A stretch of DNA of 64,000 nt from Duncaniella muricolitica (GTDB lineage: Bacteria > Bacteroidota > Bacteroidia > Bacteroidales > Muribaculaceae), in assembly GCA_025808375.1 (NCBI GenBank), contig CP061009.1:1116001-1180000 (forward strand), given 5' to 3'. Shown here in pieces: positions 1-9,037 of the stretch (its first letter is position 1; every line of letters begins with the position of its first letter). The position numbers and the translations under genes were made by a program. Below the pieces are notes generated by a model, which saw only the letters and a program-made list of their open reading frames with translations, had not been told where the DNA came from and searched no databases.

Positions 1-53
1 GCGTTTCTCATGGTATGTGATATCGTGAATTATATCGTTATCTTTCTCTGGTG

Positions 54-61
54 CAAAGTTA
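54..61 (-). promoter_or_regulatory. Possible divergent -7 promoter box
   Basis: Read on the minus strand this is TAACTTTG, a full match to the Bacteroidota -7 element TAnnTTTG. No clear TTG lies 19-21 nt upstream. An ATG on the minus strand at position 11 (reading M-R-N) could be the start of a divergent gene that runs off the left edge. Only three codons are visible, so no gene is called. Confidence 0.35.
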
Positions 62-181
62 GCTAATTGTTCATGCGTGATGGGGGGTAAAAATTCTCGA
101 AGATAGGGGTAACATTTATCATAATACCGTAAAACGGTCGATTTTAACACTTTTGCCCGAGGTGGAAAGATTGACATTTAG

Positions 182-189
182 TATATTTG
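182..189 (+). promoter_or_regulatory. -7 box of the hybrid regulator gene
   Basis: TATATTTG matches TAnnTTTG. It would start transcription about 18 nt before the ATG at 214. No well-spaced -33 box is seen (the nearest TTTG is 26 nt upstream), so the call rests on the -7 element and its position. Confidence 0.4.
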
Positions 190-213
190 TGGTGTAAAAT
201 TTGATACCGATCC

Positions 214-3200
214 ATGATAAGACAGTCATACAGAGTCATTATAGCCATATTGATGGGATTTGTCGCGTGTGTCTACCTTCGGGCTCAGCCATATTGCCGG
301 GTGCATACGTTTGACATTCATGACGGGCTTCCGTCCAACAGCATTGCCGGTCTTGCCCAGAGCCACGACAATCTGCTGTGGGTGTCGACGTGGAACGGAC
401 TCTGTTATTACGACGGCTATCAGTTTACCACCTATCGCGACGGAGGCGACAACGGCACTCTTTCATCCAACCGTCTGCGCACCGTCGAGCCCGACGGCAA
501 CGGACATGTGTGGCTGTTCAGCTATGACCGCGTGCTCCATGTGCTCGACATGCACACCGGCCGATATACCAATCTCAGTGACATCATTGCCCGTAAGACC
601 GGCTCGGAATTTCTGGGACGTAACAGTTATGCGGCCGCCGGACACATGTGGATTACGGGTGACGGCACTCCACTTGCCGTGAGGGCAAGTGTGTGTGACC
701 CGCTCAATCCCGACAGCCTCGAGGTGTATGATGCCTCGCGCTACCATTCGGGAAGTAAGCTTGTCAACAAGGTCATATATGATCGCGACGGCAATGAGTG
801 GGTGCTATCTGACAAGGGCATACATCTTTATGGCACGGATGTGTGGCAGAAGGGTCGTTTTATCGACGTGTGCACTATCGGCGGACTGGCCTATATGGTC
901 ACATCCGACGGTCATCTTTATGCCTACGGTCACCAGGGCCGCTCGCTCAGGCCCATGCCTTCGCCTCAATGGATGGGCCGTGTCAACTGTATGGTCAGAT
1001 ATGATGACCGTAATCTTCTGCTCGGCACCGACAACGGCATTGCCGTATATAATGTGGCGGCGCGCGCCTGGCGACATATCGCGCGTGGCAATGTGGGGCA
1101 GATACATGTCGATTCGCAGGGACGCATATGGGTGTTTTCCGATGCTCCAGGCGTGATGCTTACCGATATTCACGGGGCCGAGGCCGAGGTGTTTGTATCC
1201 TCGCCTGAAGGTGATGCGTGTACAGGCAGCACCAAGCCCGTCTGGGTCGAGGACAAGTATGGAGTTGTGTGGGTAGTGCCTGTCGGCGGTGTATTCGGAT
1301 ATTTCGATGAAAACGCACGCCGCATAGTGCCTTATCCGCTCGAGTCGCCGCGTTTTGGCCGCAAAAGCATCCCTGACATTGAGAAATATTATGTCGACTC
1401 GCAGTGCAACATGTGGATTACATCGCCCCATGACCTCATACTCATCAATTTCGGACGTTACAATGTGATGCGTCTCCCGCTGGTGCAGAATGCCGACACA
1501 CGCTCGCTTGTCGCGCTGGCCGACGGCACGGTGCTCGCCGGTTCACACACCGGAGTGATAGGATGTTTCGACACCGAGGGGCGTCTCAGGGGCTATCTGG
1601 CCCGGGGTGAGAAAGTGTCGCTCAGCGACAGGCCGGTAAAGTTTTCCGAACGCATATATGTAATGTATCAGGACTCGCGCGGCCGCCTGTGGATAGGCAC
1701 CAAGGGCTATGGACTTTATATGGTCGATACCGACGGCAGGGTGAGACATTACGAGCCATCGGCCACTGACAAGTATGCCATCAACAGTGAGAATGTCTAT
1801 GACGTGGACCAGAGCCCTTCGGGCCGCATATGGATAGCCACCTATGGAGGCGGTGTCAACTATGTCGACGAGTCGGCCGACGGCCGCATACGCTTTATCA
1901 ATGCTTCCAACGACATGACCTCCTATCCCATTGACCTCTATGCCAACAGCCGTCGTATCACCCACACACCCGACGGTGTGTTGCTGCTCTCGACTACCGG
2001 CGGTCTGCTCACGTTCAGCGACTCGGTGAGGCAGCCCTCGGCGATAAAGTTTTTCAAGACCAATCATGTGAGCGGCGATGTCACCTCGATGCGCACCAAC
2101 GATGTGACGCAGGTGCTCGCAGCCCGTGACGGCACTGTCTACGTCACCACTATGGGCGGTGAGATGCAACGTGTGACTGACACCGAACTACTGCATGACG
2201 GACTGAAGTTTGCCTCGATGTCGCGTGGCTCCGATGGCAGCCACATGTCATATTACGCTCCCGAGGGGGGCGGCATACGCTCCATGATAGAGGATGCCGA
2301 CGGCAACATCTGTGTGGTGCGCGAGACGAGTCTGGTGCTCTATGACGTGGCCCGCGACAGCATGACTGTCTACGGTCCCAATGACCTCGGCGAGAATCTG
2401 GAGTTTACCGAAGCGTTGCCCGAACTGATACCCTCTACGGGCTGTATGTGGCTTCCGACAGTGGGCGGCATCGTGTCGTTTCATCCCAACGACATCACCA
2501 AGAGCGATTTCAGCCCCAATATAGTGTTTACAGGCGTGCAGTTTCAGGGCGAGTCGGAGAAACACCATATACTCAACACCGATCGCATCGACGTGGATGT
2601 CGACAGGCGCAATCTCGCCATAAGTTTCGCGGCATTGGATTTTTCCGATAAATATCTTCTCCAGTATGCCTACAGGCTCGATGACGACAAGGAGTGGAAC
2701 TATCTTCAGGGCTCCAACACCGTGCAGTTCACCGGTCTTGGCCCCGGACTGCACCGGCTGCATGTCAAGAGCACCAACAGCGACGGCGTGTGGCTCGACA
2801 ATGAGTCGGCGATTGACATATATGTCAAGCCGAGTTTCAGCGAGACTCCGTGGGCTATATTGCTCTATGTCTTGATAGCGACATTTGTCGTGTGGGCGGC
2901 CATGCACTTTTACTTCCTGCGCAAACGTAATGCCATGCTCAGTGATCTGCGGCATAAGGAGTCGGAATTTTACACCGATGTCAGCCACAAGCTCCGCACA
3001 CCTCTGACGCTCATAGGCGCGCCGGTCAAGGAGGTGCTTGCCTCGGAGAGCCTTTCCGACACCGCACGCGGACATCTCGAGATGGTGGAACGCAATTCGG
3101 GCCGCATGCTAACGCTTGTCGACGAGATGTTGCGCAAGAGCCATGACAAAGGGGTGTATATAAGCGATGAGACCGCAATGACCGCCAATGTGACATCCTC

Positions 3201-4143
3201 ACCGGCTGACACCGGTGTCAATGTCGTGTCGGAGGCTTCTCAGCCGGGTCGTAATGACATGCCCGATGACCCGTCGAGAGATACGATTCTCGTGGTGGAG
3301 GACAACGATGACCTTCGCTCGTTTCTCACCGACATCCTCTCGTCGCAATATAATGTGTTGTCAGCCTCCAACGGCCGCGAGGGGCTGGAGACAGCCGAGG
3401 CACGTCAGCCCGGCTTCATACTCACCGACGTCACCATGCCCGAGATGGACGGACTCACCATGGTGCGCAACATCAAGAGCAACAAGCATCTCAGTCATAT
3501 ACCCATAATAGTGCTTTCGGCCAAGGCTTCGGAGCAGGACCGTGTGCTCGGACTCCGTGAAGGCATCGATGACTATGTGACCAAGCCGTTCAGTGCCACC
3601 TATCTGCGTCAGCGCATAGCCAATATCATAGCCCAGCGTCACATGCTCCAGCAGTCCTATCTCGAGTCGCTTGGTGCTGGCAATGTAGCGGCTGTTGTGC
3701 AGGAGTCATTGACTGCGGATGAGGGTGATGTGACGCCTGAAGAGATGGCAGAAGCCTCGTCAGAGGCCACAGCAGGGCCGGCGGAATATCGCCTTGACTC
3801 GCCCCAGGTGGTGGATGCCGACAAGGAGATGATGGCGACGCTTATGGCATTTATCAACGACCATCTTGATGAGGAAGGTCTGAAAATCGAGGAACTGGCC
3901 GATGCCGTCAATCTTGGCCGCACCGTCTTTTATGGCAAAATCAAGGCTCTTGTAGGCATGACACCCTCGGACTTCCTGAGACGTATGCGCATGCAGCGGG
4001 CCGAGGAACTGATAGTCAAGACTCGTATGAATTTTTCGGAGATTGCGTTTAAAGTCGGATTTTCCGACCCGAAATATTTCACGAAGTGTTTCAAGAAAGA
4101 GACTGGCATGACTCCCTCGGAATATCGCCAGAAATCGCTCTGA
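214..4143 (+). CDS. Hybrid two-component regulator (HTCS) lacking the HATPase domain
   Basis: A one-protein sensor and regulator of the type that controls polysaccharide-use genes in Bacteroidota. It has a signal peptide (about residues 1-25), beta-propeller sensor repeats with the usual GLPSNSI and LWIGTxGxGL words (about 30-790), a Y_Y_Y domain (about 800-870) and one membrane helix (about 880-902). A HisKA segment with His925 follows, then a receiver (about 1023-1140; phospho-acceptor Asp1072, Lys1124) and a C-terminal AraC-type helix-turn-helix (about 1210-1309). The histidine box reads SHKLRTPLT, with Lys926 where Glu or Asp is normal. About 40 unstructured residues link HisKA directly to the receiver, so the N, G1 and G2 boxes of HATPase_c are absent. 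Self-phosphorylation therefore looks impossible, while the receiver and DNA-binding parts look intact. Its target genes are not evident; no SusC/SusD pair lies in view. Confidence 0.9.
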   Translation: MIRQSYRVIIAILMGFVACVYLRAQPYCRVHTFDIHDGLPSNSIAGLAQSHDNLLWVSTWNGLCYYDGYQFTTYRDGGDNGTLSSNRLRTVEPDGNGHVWLFSYDRVLHVLDMHTGRYTNLSDIIARKTGSEFLGRNSYAAAGHMWITGDGTPLAVRASVCDPLNPDSLEVYDASRYHSGSKLVNKVIYDRDGNEWVLSDKGIHLYGTDVWQKGRFIDVCTIGGLAYMVTSDGHLYAYGHQGRSLRPMPSPQWMGRVNCMVRYDDRNLLLGTDNGIAVYNVAARAWRHIARGNVGQIHVDSQGRIWVFSDAPGVMLTDIHGAEAEVFVSSPEGDACTGSTKPVWVEDKYGVVWVVPVGGVFGYFDENARRIVPYPLESPRFGRKSIPDIEKYYVDSQCNMWITSPHDLILINFGRYNVMRLPLVQNADTRSLVALADGTVLAGSHTGVIGCFDTEGRLRGYLARGEKVSLSDRPVKFSERIYVMYQDSRGRLWIGTKGYGLYMVDTDGRVRHYEPSATDKYAINSENVYDVDQSPSGRIWIATYGGGVNYVDESADGRIRFINASNDMTSYPIDLYANSRRITHTPDGVLLLSTTGGLLTFSDSVRQPSAIKFFKTNHVSGDVTSMRTNDVTQVLAARDGTVYVTTMGGEMQRVTDTELLHDGLKFASMSRGSDGSHMSYYAPEGGGIRSMIEDADGNICVVRETSLVLYDVARDSMTVYGPNDLGENLEFTEALPELIPSTGCMWLPTVGGIVSFHPNDITKSDFSPNIVFTGVQFQGESEKHHILNTDRIDVDVDRRNLAISFAALDFSDKYLLQYAYRLDDDKEWNYLQGSNTVQFTGLGPGLHRLHVKSTNSDGVWLDNESAIDIYVKPSFSETPWAILLYVLIATFVVWAAMHFYFLRKRNAMLSDLRHKESEFYTDVSHKLRTPLTLIGAPVKEVLASESLSDTARGHLEMVERNSGRMLTLVDEMLRKSHDKGVYISDETAMTANVTSSPADTGVNVVSEASQPGRNDMPDDPSRDTILVVEDNDDLRSFLTDILSSQYNVLSASNGREGLETAEARQPGFILTDVTMPEMDGLTMVRNIKSNKHLSHIPIIVLSAKASEQDRVLGLREGIDDYVTKPFSATYLRQRIANIIAQRHMLQQSYLESLGAGNVAAVVQESLTADEGDVTPEEMAEASSEATAGPAEYRLDSPQVVDADKEMMATLMAFINDHLDEEGLKIEELADAVNLGRTVFYGKIKALVGMTPSDFLRRMRMQRAEELIVKTRMNFSEIAFKVGFSDPKYFTKCFKKETGMTPSEYRQKSL

Positions 4144-4203
4144 GCAATTCAACCGCAAGACGTTATGGATTGTTGTGATTATATAATTAAATGTATATAT
4201 ATC

Positions 4204-4569
4204 ATGGCGACCATACATATCAAGCGCGCATATGAGCCGGCTTCGGCATCGGACGGCTATCGGGTGTACATCGACCGTCTGTGGCCGCGCGGACTCTCGC
4301 ACGAGACATTTCATTACGACTATTGGGACAAAAACATAGCACCGTCAACCCCGCTCCGTGAATGGTTTCATGCCGACAGTGCCGCCCGCTGGCCTGAATT
4401 TCAGCGTCGCTATGCCGCGGAACTGAGCACCAATCCGGCCTTTGCATCGCTCTGCAATCTCATTACGTCACATCACGATGTGACGCTCCTGTATTCCTCT
4501 CATGACGAGTTGCATAACAATGCTGTAGTGGTGCGGCAGGCCATATCAGACCAACATTTGAAATCCTGA
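4204..4569 (+). CDS. DUF488 family protein
   Basis: A 121-residue protein of the DUF488 family, whose function is not established. The family signatures RVYIDRLWPRG (near residues 20-30) and the conserved LLYSSHDELHNNA region near the C-terminus are present. The start at MATIHIKRAYEP is chosen because family members begin with this strand; an in-frame ATG 39 nt earlier adds residues unlike the family. It lies 60 nt after the hybrid regulator gene and may share its transcript. It has no signal peptide and should be cytoplasmic. Confidence 0.8.
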   Translation: MATIHIKRAYEPASASDGYRVYIDRLWPRGLSHETFHYDYWDKNIAPSTPLREWFHADSAARWPEFQRRYAAELSTNPAFASLCNLITSHHDVTLLYSSHDELHNNAVVVRQAISDQHLKS

Positions 4570-4618
4570 AGGATTTTACCGTTGCCATTATTATTTTTTG
4601 TTAGGCTCTGATTCTTTT

Positions 4619-4650
4619 TTTGCATCCTATTGATGGATTTTGTAACTTTG
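4619..4650 (+). promoter_or_regulatory. Promoter of the LysE-type exporter gene
   Basis: TTTG at 4619-4622, a 20-nt spacer and TAACTTTG at 4643-4650 form a textbook Bacteroidota sigma-ABfr promoter. Transcription should begin near 4657, which excludes the upstream candidate starts at 4630 and 4633 and points to the ATG at 4681. Confidence 0.75.
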
Positions 4651-4680
4651 CAAATTGTTGTGATACATCTTCCTGTCATA

Positions 4681-5304
4681 ATGATGCGTGGAATCCTGAT
4701 AGGGATTCTTGTGTCGGCCCCAATGGGACCGATAGGGATGCTGTGTATCCAGCGCACACTCAACCGCGGACGCTGGCCGGCGTTCTTCACAGGTGTGGGT
4801 GCAGGGGTCAGCGACCTGTTCTATTGCCTGCTCACAGGTCTCGGACTGTCGTTTGTAACTGATTTTATCGAGACCAACCAGAGTCTCCTCCAGCTCATAG
4901 GTTCGGTGGTGCTGCTGGTCTATGCGGGCTATCTGTTCGGAGCCAATCCGTCACGCTCGCTTCAGTCAAAGGGCGTGCAGTCCAAGGGCTACTGGAAGGA
5001 CTTCGGGTCGGGATTTCTGTTCACATTCTCCAATCCTCTGATACTTTTCTTTATTATCGGACTCTTCGCCCGGTTCAGCTTCCTTGCTCCCGAGTTTGAG
5101 GCCTATCATTATGTGGCCGGATATGTGTCGATATTTGCCGGAGCAGTGTTGTGGTGGTTTGGCGTCACATGGTTTGTCAACAAAGTGCGCGGTCATTTCA
5201 ACCTCCGCTCCATGTGGCTCATCAACCGCATCTTGGCCGGAATCATCATGATAATGGGTGCGATAGGACTTATCACGGCACTCGGCGAACTGCTGGTGAA
5301 GTAA
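4681..5304 (+). CDS. LysE family exporter
   Basis: A 207-residue inner-membrane protein of the LysE/RhtB type, which exports amino acids or similar small metabolites. The first helix carries the family word PMGPIGMLCIQRTL (about residues 12-25), and about six hydrophobic segments follow, including the conserved TFSNPLILFF segment. Bacteroidota members of this length are common and their substrates are unknown. The start is set by the promoter at 4619-4650; ATGs at 4681 and 4684 are both possible. The beta-lactamase homologue follows after 32 nt, probably on the same transcript. Confidence 0.85.
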   Translation: MMRGILIGILVSAPMGPIGMLCIQRTLNRGRWPAFFTGVGAGVSDLFYCLLTGLGLSFVTDFIETNQSLLQLIGSVVLLVYAGYLFGANPSRSLQSKGVQSKGYWKDFGSGFLFTFSNPLILFFIIGLFARFSFLAPEFEAYHYVAGYVSIFAGAVLWWFGVTWFVNKVRGHFNLRSMWLINRILAGIIMIMGAIGLITALGELLVK

Positions 5305-5336
5305 CCGTTGTTCCATTTATAATATTTATTCCCTCC

Positions 5337-6248
5337 ATGAAAATCTTACTCCCCTTGGCGGCCATAGTGCTGCTGCTTTCATCATGCTCCGGACGCAGGA
5401 ACTCACACAATGATACTTATGCCGATCTGCAGCGTGAGTTGCAGGAATATGTCAGCGACAAGGATGCCGGCATAGGCATAGGTGTGATTGTCGACGGCCG
5501 TGACACCGTCGAGGTCAACGGACATCAGCGGTTTCCGATGATGTGCGTCTATAAGTTTCCGATTTCACTTGCTTTGGCCGACGTCTGCCGTGCCGGCGGG
5601 ACGGCATTTGACGATTCGTGCACCGTAGTTGCCGCCGAGCTTCATCGTGACACGTACAGTCCTATGACCGACCGTTATGCCGATATTGACACTGTCAGTA
5701 TCTCTCTCCGCGAACTGCTGGCCTACACTTTGCAGATGAGCGACAACAATGCTTCCGACATATTGCTGAAACGTGCCGGAGGGGCCGGTCGGGTTGAATC
5801 ATACATTCGTTCGCTCGGGGTCGATGATATCGACATCCGCTGGAGCGAGGCCGAGATGCATGCCGACACAGCCCGCTGTCGTGACAACTCATGCACGCCG
5901 CTCGCTATGGCTGCGCTGCTCTCGCGGTTTGATGCCGCGGATAATGACACGCTGACAGCCGAAATCAAGCGTCTTATGGAGACATGCGCCACCGGCACCG
6001 ACCGTCTCCTGCCACCGCTCAGTGAGGCCGGCGCGCTTCTCGGACATAAGACCGGCACGGGCGACATCAACCCCGACGGGCGTCCACAGGCCATAAACGA
6101 TGTCGGTTATGTGCATACGCCGGATGGCCGTCATGTCTACTCGATAGCCGTATTCATCTCTGACTCATCGTATGACATACAGTCAACATCAGCAATGATT
6201 GCTGAAATATCCCGCATGGTGTATGAGCGGGTCGCGCGTCAGAAATAG
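5337..6248 (+). CDS. Class A (A2-like) beta-lactamase homologue with catalytic Ser replaced by Cys
   Basis: A 303-residue lipoprotein (lipobox LSSC, Cys about residue 19) with the class A beta-lactamase fold as found in Bacteroidota (CblA, CfxA and CepA relatives). The S-x-x-K box reads C70-V-Y-K73; the codon at 5544-5546 is TGC, so the nucleophilic serine is a cysteine. The other motifs are kept: SDN at 135-137, an omega-loop Glu (SEAEMH, about 171-173) and KTG at 238-240. Known subclass A2 enzymes hydrolyse cephalosporins. This one may be a weak thiol enzyme, a binding protein, or a family that has changed function. It follows the exporter gene by 32 nt and ends at a hairpin at 6298-6320. 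Confidence 0.85.
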   Translation: MKILLPLAAIVLLLSSCSGRRNSHNDTYADLQRELQEYVSDKDAGIGIGVIVDGRDTVEVNGHQRFPMMCVYKFPISLALADVCRAGGTAFDDSCTVVAAELHRDTYSPMTDRYADIDTVSISLRELLAYTLQMSDNNASDILLKRAGGAGRVESYIRSLGVDDIDIRWSEAEMHADTARCRDNSCTPLAMAALLSRFDAADNDTLTAEIKRLMETCATGTDRLLPPLSEAGALLGHKTGTGDINPDGRPQAINDVGYVHTPDGRHVYSIAVFISDSSYDIQSTSAMIAEISRMVYERVARQK

Positions 6249-6297
6249 AGTGTCGAAAAACGTTGCGAGATGCGCAAAGTTTAGTAGTATTTAACAC

Positions 6298-6320
6298 ATG
6301 GCTCCAACTTTTGGGGCCAT
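6298..6320 (+). terminator. Hairpin after the beta-lactamase gene
   Basis: ATGGCTCC and GGGGCCAT form an 8-bp stem (one G-U pair) with a 7-nt loop, followed by TTTTG. This is a modest intrinsic terminator between the beta-lactamase gene and the lysS promoter. Confidence 0.45.
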
Positions 6321-6324
6321 TTTG

Positions 6325-6356
6325 TTGTCATGCAGAGAAAAAAATCCGTAAATTTG
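6325..6356 (+). promoter_or_regulatory. Promoter of lysS-gpsA-pgi
   Basis: TTG at 6325-6327, 21 nt, then TAAATTTG at 6349-6356. The start point would be near 6363, giving a leader of about 54 nt before lysS. Confidence 0.65.
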
Positions 6357-6416
6357 CAGATACATTTGTTAAAAAAATACCAAAAATCTCACCATACATA
6401 CATTAAGTAAGTATAT

Positions 6417-7985
6417 ATGAACGCACCACAGCTCAGTGAACAGGAAACTATACGTCGCGCAAGTCTCGAGGAGATGCGCCGTCGTGGCATAGAGCCTTAT
6501 CCCGCAGCCGAATACCCCGTGAGCGGCTATTCGGTTGAAATCAAAGAAAATTTTAAAGACGACGCCCCCGCTCGCGAAGTGGCTGTGGCCGGTCGTGTGA
6601 TGGGCCGCCGCATCATGGGCAAAGCCTCCTTTATGGAGCTTCAGGACTCGTGCGGCCGTATACAGGTATACATCAGCCGCGACGAGATATGCCCCGGCGA
6701 GGACAAGGACCTCTATAACGTAGTGTTCAAGAAGCTGCTCGACATAGGTGACTTTGTCGGTGTGAAGGGCCACGTGTTTCGCACCAAGACCGGCGAAATC
6801 TCGGTACATGCCACCGAGCTGACCGTTCTCGGCAAGTCGCTCCGTCCGCTCCCCGTCGTAAAGGTCAAGGATGGTGTGGTATATGACTCCTTTGACGATC
6901 CCGAGCTGCGCTATCGCCGCCGCTATGTCGACCTTGTGGTCAACGAGGGCGTGAAGGAAATCTTCATCAAGCGCACCAAGGTCTACAACTCCATGCGCGA
7001 GTATTTCAACTCGGCCGGCTATATGGAGGTCGAGACTCCCATTCTCCAGTCGATACCCGGCGGAGCGGCAGCCCGTCCGTTCATCACTCATCACAACGCT
7101 CTCGACATACCCCTCTATCTGCGTATCGCCGACGAGCTTTATCTCAAGCGTCTGATTGTGGGCGGATTTGAGGGTGTGTATGAGTTCTCCAAAAACTTCC
7201 GCAACGAAGGCATGGACCGCACTCACAACCCCGAGTTTACCTGCATGGAGATATACGTGGCCTATAAGGACTACAACTGGATGATGTCGTTTACCGAAAA
7301 GATGCTCGAGAAAATCTGTCTCGACGTCAACGGCACCACCGAGGTTAAAGTCGGCGACAATGTCATCAGCTTCAAGGCTCCCTTCCCGCGTGTCACCATG
7401 GCCCAGGCCATCAAGGACTTTACCGGCGTGGACATCACCGGCATGGACGAGGAGGCTCTGCGCAAGACCGCCAAGGAGCTCGGCATCGAGGTTGATGAGT
7501 CGATGGGCAAAGGCAAGCTCATTGACGAAATCTTCGGCGAGAAGTGTGAAGGCAACTATATCCAGCCCACTTTCATCATCGACTATCCCATCGAGATGTC
7601 ACCTCTGACCAAGCGTCACCGCAACAATCCCGAGCTGACCGAGCGTTTCGAACTTATGGTCAACGGCAAGGAGCTGGCCAACGCTTACTCGGAGCTCAAC
7701 GACCCGATTGACCAGTATGAGCGTTTTGTCGACCAGATGCGTCTTGCCGAGAAGGGCGATGACGAGGCTATGATTATCGACAAGGATTTCATACGTGCTC
7801 TCGAGTATGGCATGCCCCCGACCTCAGGCATGGGCATAGGCATGGACCGCCTCGTAATGCTCATGACCGGGCAAACAACCATACAGGAAGTTTTGTTCTT
7901 CCCTCAGATGCGTCCCGAAAAGAAACCGGCTCAGGCATCGGCCGCGGCTGCCGACAACGCAGCGGAGGCTCAGCCGGCCGAATAG
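6417..7985 (+). CDS. lysS: Lysyl-tRNA synthetase (class II)
   Basis: Charges tRNA-Lys in the cytoplasm. An N-terminal OB-fold anticodon-binding domain (about residues 50-150) is followed by the class II catalytic core. Motif 2 is FRNEGMDRTHNPEF (about 261-274) and motif 3 is the GMGIGMDRLVM segment (about 471-481). At 522 residues it has the compact bacterial length plus an alanine-rich tail of about 20 residues after the core that is probably disordered. The gene starts about 54 nt after its predicted transcript start. gpsA follows after 21 nt and pgi after that, so a housekeeping operon is likely. Confidence 0.97.
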   Translation: MNAPQLSEQETIRRASLEEMRRRGIEPYPAAEYPVSGYSVEIKENFKDDAPAREVAVAGRVMGRRIMGKASFMELQDSCGRIQVYISRDEICPGEDKDLYNVVFKKLLDIGDFVGVKGHVFRTKTGEISVHATELTVLGKSLRPLPVVKVKDGVVYDSFDDPELRYRRRYVDLVVNEGVKEIFIKRTKVYNSMREYFNSAGYMEVETPILQSIPGGAAARPFITHHNALDIPLYLRIADELYLKRLIVGGFEGVYEFSKNFRNEGMDRTHNPEFTCMEIYVAYKDYNWMMSFTEKMLEKICLDVNGTTEVKVGDNVISFKAPFPRVTMAQAIKDFTGVDITGMDEEALRKTAKELGIEVDESMGKGKLIDEIFGEKCEGNYIQPTFIIDYPIEMSPLTKRHRNNPELTERFELMVNGKELANAYSELNDPIDQYERFVDQMRLAEKGDDEAMIIDKDFIRALEYGMPPTSGMGIGMDRLVMLMTGQTTIQEVLFFPQMRPEKKPAQASAAAADNAAEAQPAE

Positions 7986-8006
7986 TATGAACTCAACCGC
8001 TAAAGA

Positions 8007-8999
8007 ATGAGTTTTAATAAAATAGCAGTGATGGGTGGCGGAAGCTGGGCTACGGCTTTGGCCAAACTCCTGTTGCGCAACTGTGACTCCATACTCTGGT
8101 ATATGCGCCGAGATGACCGTATCGAGGACTTCAAGCGCATAGGCCACAATCCGGCCTATCTGACCGATGTGGAGTTTGACGTGAAGCGCATAGAGTTTTC
8201 GAGCGACATCAACTATGTCTGCTCTCAGGCCGACGCATTGCTTCTCGTCATGCCCTCGCCCTATTTCAAGACGCATGTCGACAAGATTACGGTAGATATA
8301 TCCTCCAAGACCGTCATATCGGCTGTCAAAGGCATTGTGCCCGGCGACAATGAGATTGTGTCGGACTACATGGCCCGGCGTTTCGGGGTCAATCCCGAGA
8401 AGATACTCGTCATCGGCGGTCCGTGTCATGCCGAAGAGGTGGCCCTTGACCGTCCCAGCTTCCTGACCGTAGGATGCCATGACGTGTCGCTGGCCGAGGA
8501 GTTTGGCAAATGTCTCAACTCGCCGACCACACGCACCATACCCTCGAGCGATGTCGAAGGTATCGAGTATGCAGCCGTGCTCAAGAATGTCTATTCCATA
8601 GCTTCGGGCATAATCCACGGCATGAAGGGGGGTGACAACTTCCTGGCAATGCTCGTGAGCAACGCCATCAGGGAGATGGAACGTTTTGTCGACGAGGTGT
8701 GTCCGCGTCCGCGCTGCATCTGCGACTCGGTCTATCTCGGCGACCTGCTCGTGACTGCCTACTCGCGTTTCTCGCGCAACCATAACTTCGGTTCCATCAT
8801 CGGCAAGGGCTACTCGGTGTCGACCGCCCGCATGGAGATGGAACAGACGGCCGAGGGATATTACGGAGCCAAGTGTATCAAGGAAATCAACAAGCAGTAT
8901 TGTGTGGAGATGCCTATCCTCGATGCCGTTTATGACATACTCTACCGTCACGCCAACGCCGAGCGTTCGATGCGAGCTCTCGGCAAATGGTTTATATGA
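8007..8999 (+). CDS. gpsA: Glycerol-3-phosphate dehydrogenase [NAD(P)+]
   Basis: Reduces dihydroxyacetone phosphate to sn-glycerol 3-phosphate for phospholipid synthesis. The N-terminal Rossmann motif is GGGSWATALAK (about residues 10-20). The conserved segment IGGPCHAEEVA and the catalytic Lys in AAVLKNVYSIASG follow. Length (330 residues) is normal for the family. It lies 21 nt after lysS and 38 nt before pgi, so it is probably cotranscribed with both. Confidence 0.96.
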   Translation: MSFNKIAVMGGGSWATALAKLLLRNCDSILWYMRRDDRIEDFKRIGHNPAYLTDVEFDVKRIEFSSDINYVCSQADALLLVMPSPYFKTHVDKITVDISSKTVISAVKGIVPGDNEIVSDYMARRFGVNPEKILVIGGPCHAEEVALDRPSFLTVGCHDVSLAEEFGKCLNSPTTRTIPSSDVEGIEYAAVLKNVYSIASGIIHGMKGGDNFLAMLVSNAIREMERFVDEVCPRPRCICDSVYLGDLLVTAYSRFSRNHNFGSIIGKGYSVSTARMEMEQTAEGYYGAKCIKEINKQYCVEMPILDAVYDILYRHANAERSMRALGKWFI

Positions 9000-9037
9000 C
9001 ACAAATCGAAAAATGTTACTCTAAAAAATATAAAAAC

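Noticed and set aside
8240..9002. Long open frame antisense to gpsA, and similar long antisense frames over most genes
   Set aside because: They mirror GC-biased codons of clear genes on the other strand, have no recognisable domains and no promoter or start context.
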